A model generated the notes under the pieces. It saw only the letters and a list, made by a program, of their open reading frames with translations, made no database searches and was not told the origin of the DNA. Both the position numbers and the translations under genes were made by a program. Of a stretch of DNA of 6,258 nt, positions 1-3,973 are shown in pieces; position 1 is the first letter of the stretch, and each line of letters opens with the position of its first letter. This stretch comes from Pseudomonadota bacterium (lineage in GTDB: Bacteria; Pseudomonadota; Gammaproteobacteria; GRL18): contig DAOVUE010000102.1 of NCBI GenBank assembly GCA_030632745.1, positions 1 through 6,258 of the forward strand, in the 5' to 3' direction.

Positions 1-60
1 GAAAGAGCAGAAGCAGAAAGAGCAGAAGCAGAAAGAGCAAAAGCCGGAGCCAGAGCAAAA
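1..60. repeat. 15-bp purine-rich tandem repeat, about 4 units
   Basis: The unit GAAAGAGCAGAAGCA occurs exactly at 1-15 and 16-30. A two-change copy lies at 31-45 and a strongly diverged one at 46-60. The array may continue left of the window. Unit length is divisible by three, so copy-number change would lengthen or shorten an encoded tail without a frameshift. Confidence 0.9.
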
Positions 61-66
61 GAATAG
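1..66 (+). CDS. Partial 3' end of an unidentified gene with a repeat-encoded tail
   Basis: The window opens inside a purine-rich tandem repeat that has no stop in any of the three forward frames, so it is probably the C-terminal end of a gene starting to the left. In frame 1 it reads as Glu/Arg/Ala repeats of the pentapeptide ERAEA, stopping at 64-66. Frame 3 gives a Lys/Arg/Ser-rich tail stopping at 69-71, and frame 2 a Lys/Glu/Gln-rich tail stopping at 86-88, which would overlap the end of the convergent gene. Because the 15-bp unit is a multiple of three, openness does not identify the frame. I chose frame 1 because charged Glu/Ala helices are the commonest bacterial tail of this type. No function can be given. 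It could also be non-coding repeat DNA. Confidence 0.3.
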   Translation, partial: ERAEAERAEAERAKAGARAKE

Positions 67-80
67 AATAGAACATCAAA

Positions 81-485
81 TTAGCTAGCCTTCTTTTGTC
101 TTTTGCTTTTGCTCTTTCTGAATTCTGTTCTCTCTGAACTCTGTTCTTTCTGTCTCTTCTGGTGCGTATTTTTGTCTGCCGGGAAACGTTTTTCATTAAT
201 GGCCATTTTTTCTCGTGTTACAGCCAGAAGGTCTACATCCAGTTGTTCGGTCATTCTTAATAGATAAATAAATATATCGGCCATTTCATAACTGACATCT
301 TTTAATTTTTTGCTATCAATGGTTTTACTTTGTTCCGCAGTCAGCCATTGAAAGTGCTCAACGAGCTCAGCCGCTTCTGCGATAAGTGCCATAGATAAAT
401 TTTTGGGAGTATGAAATTGTTCCCAGTCGCGGGCAATAGCAAATTTTTTCAAATCATCTGAAATTTTTTTTATTTCATTCGACAT
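81..485 (-). CDS. MazG-like / dCTPase-type nucleotide pyrophosphohydrolase with a basic C-terminal extension
   Basis: This is a cytoplasmic all-alpha NTP pyrophosphohydrolase, a family that converts (d)NTPs to (d)NMPs plus PPi, often to remove non-canonical nucleotides. The fold signature is clear. Residues 19-47 contain RDW.QFHTPKNL followed by EAAELVEHFQW, which holds the metal ligands E37 and E40. The second motif EMAD supplies E67 and D70. The layout resembles the RS21-C6/dCTPase subgroup more than full-length two-domain MazG, so dCTP is a plausible but unproven substrate. The core ends near residue 110, the usual family length. Residues about 111-134 are an extra Lys/Arg/Ser/Gln-rich tail encoded by diverged 16-nt repeats. 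On the coding strand AGGA precedes the ATG by 8 nt. The gene is convergent with the gene ending near 66 and divergent from the CBS gene. Confidence 0.87.
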   Translation of the reverse strand: MSNEIKKISDDLKKFAIARDWEQFHTPKNLSMALIAEAAELVEHFQWLTAEQSKTIDSKKLKDVSYEMADIFIYLLRMTEQLDVDLLAVTREKMAINEKRFPADKNTHQKRQKEQSSERTEFRKSKSKRQKKAS

Positions 486-562
486 CTACGGTTTCCTGTA
501 ATTTAATTGTTCAAAATCATGATAAAACAGTGATATAAGGTGTTTTTCTCGAAAAAATATAA

Positions 563-591
563 ATTATAATAGTCTGTATAATCTGTATAAA
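563..591 (-). promoter_or_regulatory. Candidate sigma70-type promoter for the MazG-like gene
   Basis: On the minus strand a perfect TATAAT (plus-strand 563-568) follows a TTTATA (586-591) with a 17-bp spacer. The -35 matches TTGACA at four of six positions. Transcription would start near 556, giving a leader of about 70 nt before the start codon at 485. A tandem 9-bp repeat overlaps the spacer and the -35. Confidence 0.45.
573..590. repeat. Two tandem copies of a 9-bp repeat
   Basis: TCTGTATAA occurs at 573-581 and again immediately at 582-590. The pair sits in the candidate promoter of the MazG-like gene and could be a protein-binding site or simple slippage in AT-rich DNA. Confidence 0.8.
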
Positions 592-818
592 GAGTTGAAA
601 TAACAGGTTATACCCCTTTTGGAGAGGTTTTTAACAGTTCAAACCGTGTTATGTTTAAAAGGCTTTGTTCAATCAAAGACAAAACAACCATACAAATTTA
701 TTTGTGAGAATTCAAATAAAAATGAAATGAAATAAGAAAAAATAAAAGAAAAGAGTTGTGATTATTTAATTTTTTATTTTAAAAACAAGAAATTTAAAGG
801 AAATGGGGTCTATAAAAA

Positions 819-1271
819 ATGCAAGTTAAAGATATAATGTCTTCTGAGGTTAAAACATGTAAGTCAGGCGAGTCGATAAAAGATATAGCCACTATTATGT
901 GCTTCAATAAAGTCAGCGGCTTACCAGTGGTTGATGATAATGGTAATGTGATTGGAATTATTTCTGAAAAGGACGTACTTTTCAGTATGTTCCCTGATAT
1001 GCATGATGTTATGGCTTCAGGCGCCAAAGCAGATTTTGAAGAAATGGAAAAAGATTATACCAGCGTTTTAACAAAGACTGTTGATGATTTAATGACTACG
1101 GTTGTGGCCAGTGTTTCTCCTGAAATGCCAATTTTACGTGCAGCTTCTATGATGTGGGTGCGTAAAATTCGTCGTATTCCAGTAACAGAAAATAACAAAA
1201 TAGTCGGTATTATCAGCATGGGAGATGTTCACAAGGCTGTGTTTCAGGATAGTCTGCTGGTTAAAGATTAG
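819..1271 (+). CDS. Two-CBS-domain protein (putative nucleotide-sensing regulator)
   Basis: This is a stand-alone cytoplasmic CBS pair (Bateman module). Such modules usually bind adenine nucleotides (AMP, ATP, S-adenosylmethionine) and regulate a partner; the ligand and partner here are unknown. CBS1 covers about residues 4-57, with the hallmark SGLPVVDDNGNVIGIISEKD at 33-52. CBS2 covers about 87-141, with RRIPVTENNKIVGIIS at 118-133 followed by MGD. The two are joined by an acidic linker of about 28 residues (58-86) that is longer than usual and may be a partner-contact element. There is no signal peptide, membrane segment or enzymatic domain. The start at 819 is preceded by GGGG (805-808), about 10 nt upstream, a slightly distant ribosome site. 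It is probably monocistronic: it is divergent from the MazG-like gene and separated from the next gene by 221 nt containing a repeat array and a candidate promoter. Confidence 0.92.
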   Translation: MQVKDIMSSEVKTCKSGESIKDIATIMCFNKVSGLPVVDDNGNVIGIISEKDVLFSMFPDMHDVMASGAKADFEEMEKDYTSVLTKTVDDLMTTVVASVSPEMPILRAASMMWVRKIRRIPVTENNKIVGIISMGDVHKAVFQDSLLVKD

Positions 1272-1285
1272 AAGTTGTTTAGTTC

Positions 1286-1350
1286 AATAGAGCCGGTAAA
1301 TAGAGCTGGTAAATAGAGCTGGTAAATAGAGCTGGTAAATAGAGCCGGCA
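1286..1350. repeat. 13-bp tandem repeat, five uninterrupted copies
   Basis: The unit AATAGAGCYGGYA is repeated head to tail at 1286, 1299, 1312, 1325 and 1338. The three inner copies are identical and carry CTGG. The two outer copies carry CCGG, and the last copy ends in CA instead of TA. The array begins 14 nt after the CBS stop codon. Its length is not a multiple of three and every unit brings stop codons, so it is not coding. It could be an iteron-like binding array, a weak 3' hairpin (the outer GCCGG and CCGGC can pair), or slippage expansion. Confidence 0.95.
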
Positions 1351-1384
1351 GGATTTAGTTTATTATTATTTTATTAAAAAACTT

Positions 1385-1411
1385 TTAACAAATTCACTCT
1401 ATTGATAGAAT
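1385..1411 (+). promoter_or_regulatory. Candidate promoter of the FKBP-unknown-pfp operon
   Basis: TTAACA at 1385-1390 (five of six against TTGACA) is followed after 15 bp by TAGAAT at 1406-1411. The TG at 1403-1404 makes an extended -10 element. Transcription would start near 1418, about 75 nt before the FKBP start. The spacer is short, which the extended -10 could compensate for. Confidence 0.4.
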
Positions 1412-1425
1412 ATGTCACTCTTTAT

Positions 1426-1443
1426 TCCTGCCTTAAGTCAGGA
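1426..1443. promoter_or_regulatory. 18-bp dyad downstream of the candidate promoter (possible operator)
   Basis: TCCTGCCTTAAGTCAGGA is palindromic except for one base pair (1431 against 1438). It would lie at about +8 to +25 of the proposed transcript, a position where a repressor could block elongation, or where the RNA could fold into a small hairpin. No regulator can be named. Confidence 0.35.
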
Positions 1444-1492
1444 TGGTGTAGAAAATAGAAACTAAAGTTTATGAGTTAGGCCGCCATATAAA

Positions 1493-1996
1493 ATGTCAGA
1501 TGAACAAATAAAGAAAGATAAATATGTAGAGCTTACCTATGCTATTTTAGATGCACAGGGTGAGATAAAAGAACGTGTCGATATACCGGTAAAATATATA
1601 CACGGTCGTGACAGCGGCTTGTTTCCACAAATTGAAAGTGCCTTGGAAGGTCACTCAAAAGATGATCAGGTTGAAGTCTTTTTAACCGAGCATGAAGGTT
1701 TTGGGCCCAGTGATCCTAATTTGATTTTCACTGATGATATTGCCAATGTACCGCCGCAGTTTCATCAGATTGGTGCAGAAGTAGAAATGCAGAATGATCG
1801 TGGTGAAGCAAAACAGTTTGTAGTGACAAAAATTGAGAAGGGTAAATTAACGGTTGATGGTAACCATCCCTTAGCCGGACAAACGGTTAAATTTGTTGTG
1901 ACTATAGGCGAAGTACGTGATGCCACTGAAGAAGAATTAAAATCCGGTGTGTCACAAGACTTTTCAGTAGGTGACAGCGGCGGAACGGTTCACTAG
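1493..1996 (+). CDS. SlyD-like FKBP-type peptidyl-prolyl cis-trans isomerase
   Basis: This is a cytoplasmic folding helper that isomerises Xaa-Pro bonds. It starts without a signal peptide. The FKBP core is split as in SlyD. The first half (about residues 10-68) contains YIHG (35-38) and ALEGHSKDD (50-58). An insert-in-flap chaperone-type domain covers about 70-122. The core then resumes with VDGNHPLAGQ (121-130) and VRDATEEEL (141-149), both very characteristic of the SlyD/FkpB group. At 167 residues it is typical in core length, but the tail (150-167) has only one His and no Cys. The nickel-binding His-rich tail of enterobacterial SlyD is therefore absent, and a hydrogenase-maturation role is not indicated. 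The only ribosome-site candidate, AGG at 1478-1480, is 12 nt from the ATG. It is probably the first gene of an operon with the next two. Confidence 0.92.
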   Translation: MSDEQIKKDKYVELTYAILDAQGEIKERVDIPVKYIHGRDSGLFPQIESALEGHSKDDQVEVFLTEHEGFGPSDPNLIFTDDIANVPPQFHQIGAEVEMQNDRGEAKQFVVTKIEKGKLTVDGNHPLAGQTVKFVVTIGEVRDATEEELKSGVSQDFSVGDSGGTVH

Positions 1997-2028
1997 AATT
2001 AATTTTTCACAAGACAATATCATAGTCC

Positions 2029-2400
2029 ATGGCAACAAAAGAAAATATAAAAATTAAAGATTTCTCTGATACTGATATCTGGACTCTCCAGCAGACTTTA
2101 GATGAACGTTGGGAAAAAGGGAAAGTAGAAATTCAGCAGGCTGACATCGAAGTGCGATTGCGCTCAGCTGACAGAGAACTATCAACTTGTCCTGCTCTTT
2201 ATTGGGAATACGACGGGAGTCATTTTGTTATTTTTAAAATAGGTCGTTCAACCTATAAGACGCAATTTTATTACAAGGGTCGTGATCAATATGGTACAGC
2301 AGTACCTGATTTTGATAATATTCTCGACTGCATAGTAACTGTATTACAAGTCCATGCTGATCTTGAAAAAGATAAAACTCAGCAGGCAGAAAATGATTAA
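2029..2400 (+). CDS. Conserved-looking protein of unknown function, 123 residues
   Basis: I do not recognise this protein. It looks genuine: it sits in line with the surrounding genes, with a 32-nt gap after the FKBP stop, and has a globular composition. The N-terminus (1-12) is polar and Lys-rich. Residues 13-50 suggest amphipathic helix and strand (W18 and W28 are prominent). Residues 56-83 alternate hydrophobic and polar aromatic residues (ALYWEYDGSHFVIFKIG and onwards), as in two or three antiparallel strands. Residues 93-114 look like a final helix, and the end (115-123) is charged and probably disordered. It has two Cys (54 and 101), no CxxC, no membrane segment and no signal peptide. 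The ATG at 2029 is the first possible start, because an in-frame stop lies at 2023-2025. It has no convincing Shine-Dalgarno sequence, hinting at coupling to FKBP translation or weak expression. Its place before pfp may indicate a role in central carbon metabolism, but that is only positional. Confidence 0.75.
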   Translation: MATKENIKIKDFSDTDIWTLQQTLDERWEKGKVEIQQADIEVRLRSADRELSTCPALYWEYDGSHFVIFKIGRSTYKTQFYYKGRDQYGTAVPDFDNILDCIVTVLQVHADLEKDKTQQAEND

Positions 2401-2425
2401 CCTTATTATTAAGCCTTTTATTTTA

Positions 2426-2462
2426 ATTAACTTATTTTAAATTAACTTATTTTAAATTAACT
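2426..2462. repeat. 15-bp AT-only-like tandem repeat before pfp
   Basis: ATTAACTTATTTTAA occurs exactly at 2426-2440 and 2441-2455, and the first 7 bases recur at 2456-2462, running directly into the pfp ribosome site. This is probably replication slippage. It makes the pfp leader unstructured and A/T-rich, which often favours ribosome access. Confidence 0.9.
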
Positions 2463-2473
2463 ATGGAGTTAAG

Positions 2474-3727
2474 ATGACAAAGAAGAACGCATTTTACGCA
2501 CAGTCTGGTGGTGTAACCGCAGTAATTAATGCTTCAGCATGTGGTGTGATTCAAACCGCGCGTAAGCATAGTGATAAAATCGGTACTGTTTATGCCGGAC
2601 GTAATGGTATTATTGGCGCATTAACTGAAGACTTAATTGATACTAATTTAGAATCTGATGAAGATATTGCTGCATTACTTCATACCCCTTCCGGTGGTTT
2701 TGGCTCCTGCCGCTTTAAGCTGAAAGGTCTTGAAGAGAGTAAGGCAGAGTATGAACGTCTGATTGAAGTGTTTAAAGCGCATGATATTGGTTACTTTTTC
2801 TATAATGGCGGCGGTGACTCTGCTGATACCTGTCATAAAGTATCACAATTATCAGAGAAAATGGGCTATCCTATTCAGGCCGTTCACGTTCCAAAAACTG
2901 TTGATAATGATCTGCCTATTACAGATAACTGCCCTGGTTTTGGTTCAGTCGCAAAATATATTGCGGTATCTGCATTAGAAGCCAGTTTTGATGTGCGATC
3001 TATGGCTAAAACATCGACCAAGATTTTTGTTCTTGAAGTGATGGGCCGTCATGCAGGCTGGATTGCAGCCGCCGGTGGTCTTATTGAAGATCAAAATATT
3101 CCTGTGGTTATTTTATTCCCTGAAGTTGAATTTGACCAGGAAAAATTCCTGGCTAATGTTGATGCAAAAGTGAAGGAATATGGCTTTTGTACCATCGTTG
3201 TTTCTGAAGGTGTACATTGGCCTGATGGTCGTTTCCTTGCCGAGCAGGGTACACGTGATTCATTTGGTCATGCACAATTAGGTGGTGCGGCGCCGGTAGT
3301 TGCCAACATCGTTAAAGATGCTTTAGGCTATAAATTTCACTGGGCAGTAGCAGATTATCTGCAGCGTGCAGCGCGTCATTTATCATCTAAATCTGATGTT
3401 GAACAGGCTTATGCTTTAGGTCAGGCGGGTGTTGAGTTTGCATTGCAAGGTGATAATGCCATTATGCCGACTGTTGATCGTATTTCTAATTCTCCATATA
3501 AATGGAAGATTGGTAAAGCGCCGCTTTCAGAAGTAGCCAATGTTGAAAAAATGATGCCTATGGACTTCATTACTGATGACGGCTTCGGTATTACCCAAAA
3601 ATGTAAAGATTATCTGCTGCCTTTAATTGAAGGTGAAGATTATCCTCCATATGAAAATGGCTTACCTAAGTATGTTGTTTTGAAAAATCAAAGTGTTGCT
3701 AAGAAATTGCCAGACTTTGAAGTTTAA
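2474..3727 (+). CDS. pfp: Pyrophosphate-dependent 6-phosphofructokinase
   Basis: This cytosolic enzyme reversibly converts fructose-6-phosphate + PPi to fructose-1,6-bisphosphate + Pi. Phosphoryl-donor site: SGGVTAVINAS (11-21). GGGDS (112-116) carries D115, where ATP-dependent enzymes have Gly in GGDGS; this Asp marks PPi use. PKTVDND (140-146) supplies K141, another PPi-type marker, and the catalytic base D144. Substrate-binding elements are MGRHAGW (190-196), SEG (244-246) and YLQRAARH (295-302). The length of 417 fits the bacterial PPi-PFK type rather than the ~320-residue ATP enzyme. GGAG at 2465-2468, 5 nt from the ATG, fixes the start. It is the last gene of the probable operon, ended by the terminator at 3733-3768, with hppA next. 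Enzymes of this kind in Methylococcus and in chemoautotrophic symbionts also act on sedoheptulose phosphates in the Calvin cycle, making PPi in the reverse direction. That role here is inferred from context. Confidence 0.96.
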   Translation: MTKKNAFYAQSGGVTAVINASACGVIQTARKHSDKIGTVYAGRNGIIGALTEDLIDTNLESDEDIAALLHTPSGGFGSCRFKLKGLEESKAEYERLIEVFKAHDIGYFFYNGGGDSADTCHKVSQLSEKMGYPIQAVHVPKTVDNDLPITDNCPGFGSVAKYIAVSALEASFDVRSMAKTSTKIFVLEVMGRHAGWIAAAGGLIEDQNIPVVILFPEVEFDQEKFLANVDAKVKEYGFCTIVVSEGVHWPDGRFLAEQGTRDSFGHAQLGGAAPVVANIVKDALGYKFHWAVADYLQRAARHLSSKSDVEQAYALGQAGVEFALQGDNAIMPTVDRISNSPYKWKIGKAPLSEVANVEKMMPMDFITDDGFGITQKCKDYLLPLIEGEDYPPYENGLPKYVVLKNQSVAKKLPDFEV

Positions 3728-3732
3728 CTGAT

Positions 3733-3768
3733 AAAAAGGGACTGATAATATATCAGTCCCTTTTTTTT
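3733..3768 (+). terminator. Strong intrinsic terminator after pfp
   Basis: GGGACTGATA (3738-3747) pairs perfectly with TATCAGTCCC (3751-3760) around a 3-nt loop. Five flanking A-T pairs extend the stem to 15 bp, and an 8-T run follows (3761-3768). It begins 5 nt after the pfp stop and separates the pfp operon from hppA. The A-run before the stem may also allow weak termination in the reverse direction. Confidence 0.95.
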
Positions 3769-3841
3769 GCCGTTTTTTTATTGTGCTGTATTTTAGGCTC
3801 AGCCTCTAAATATAGTATTTAATTAAAATGTGTCAAGTTTT

Positions 3842-3847
3842 TATAAA
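3842..3847 (+). promoter_or_regulatory. Alternative -10 element upstream of hppA
   Basis: TATAAA at 3842-3847 has a weak TTAATT 17 bp upstream (3819-3824, three of six matches). If used, transcription would start near 3854 and the FNR-type box would lie just downstream, where a bound regulator would repress rather than activate. Confidence 0.25.
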
Positions 3848-3862
3848 CTAGATTAGTGTCTA

Positions 3863-3876
3863 TTGATGTTGATCAA
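3863..3876. promoter_or_regulatory. Exact FNR/ANR-type binding site upstream of hppA
   Basis: TTGATGTTGATCAA matches the FNR-family consensus TTGAT-N4-ATCAA at all ten defined positions, and one further A-T pair extends the symmetry on each side. Its centre (3869.5) lies 41.5 bp before a start point at about 3911. That point is also what the TAGACT hexamer at 3899-3904 (four of six against TATAAT) would specify, which is the classic class II activator geometry. This suggests hppA is induced when oxygen is low, or by a related Crp/Fnr regulator. Confidence 0.65.
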
Positions 3877-3898
3877 TGAACATCATAGGCTTTTGTTT

Positions 3899-3904
3899 TA
3901 GACT
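3899..3904 (+). promoter_or_regulatory. Candidate -10 of an FNR-activated hppA promoter
   Basis: TAGACT matches TATAAT at four of six positions and sits exactly where a -10 should be if the FNR-type box is centred at -41.5. A weak -10 without a -35 is normal for activator-dependent promoters. The leader would be about 63 nt to the preferred start. Confidence 0.4.
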
Positions 3905-3963
3905 CTTGAGGTCTATTTTTTCGAGAATTCATATCGAATTCAATTTATTAATAAATAAGCAAT

Positions 3964-3968
3964 GGGGA
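3964..3968 (+). promoter_or_regulatory. Ribosome binding site deciding the hppA start
   Basis: GGGGA lies 5 nt before the ATG at 3974, whereas the in-frame ATG at 3962 has no purine-rich site before it and itself contributes to this GGGGA. The same ATGGRG arrangement precedes the CBS start (803-808) and the pfp start (2463-2468), so here the upstream ATGGGG looks like part of the ribosome site rather than the start. Confidence 0.6.
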
Positions 3969-3973
3969 ATATA

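Larger units (their letters stand above)
1..150. repeat. Imperfect inverted repeat spanning the convergent gene ends
   Basis: The left arm (1-43) is the reverse complement of the right arm (106-150) in about 37 of 43 aligned positions, with two single-base bulges. The innermost 15 bp (29-43 against 106-120) match perfectly. The spacer of 62 nt holds the stop codons of both convergent genes. Several mismatches are C/T changes that would become G-U pairs in RNA on one strand, so a transcript reading through could form a long hairpin. No T-run follows, so it is not a classical intrinsic terminator, though a 3'-end stabilising or bidirectional attenuating role is possible. Confidence 0.75.
486..818. 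other. AT-rich divergent intergenic region
   Basis: This 333-nt stretch separates the divergent MazG-like and CBS genes and carries no convincing coding sequence. It holds the minus-strand promoter candidate near 563-591 and two plus-strand TATAAT hexamers (565-570 and 577-582) that lack a recognisable -35. A 14-nt palindrome ACAAATTTATTTGT lies at 692-705, and an A-rich purine tract at about 715-755. I could not settle on a promoter for the CBS gene. Confidence 0.6.

Noticed and set aside
663..678. Hairpin CTTTG-N6-CAAAG and possible FNR half-site (ATCAA) upstream of the CBS gene
   Set aside because: The stem is 5 bp and the opposite FNR half does not match, so this is within chance for AT-rich DNA.
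794..1027. Minus-strand open frame inside the CBS gene
   Set aside because: It lies antisense to a clear two-CBS-domain protein and its translation shows no recognisable domain.
1286..1350. CRISPR array
   Set aside because: Units are 13 bp and directly adjacent with no spacers, so this is a plain tandem repeat.
2763..2978. Plus-strand open frame inside pfp
   Set aside because: It is out of frame with a well-conserved PPi-phosphofructokinase whose motifs run straight through this stretch.
3795..3810. AGGCT-c-AGCCT dyad downstream of the pfp terminator
   Set aside because: The arms are only 5 bp and there is no promoter in a meaningful position relative to it. I could not support a role.
3962..3973. 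hppA starting at the first ATG (3962)
   Set aside because: It is possible, but there is no ribosome site before it, while GGGGA is well placed for 3974. The difference is four residues.
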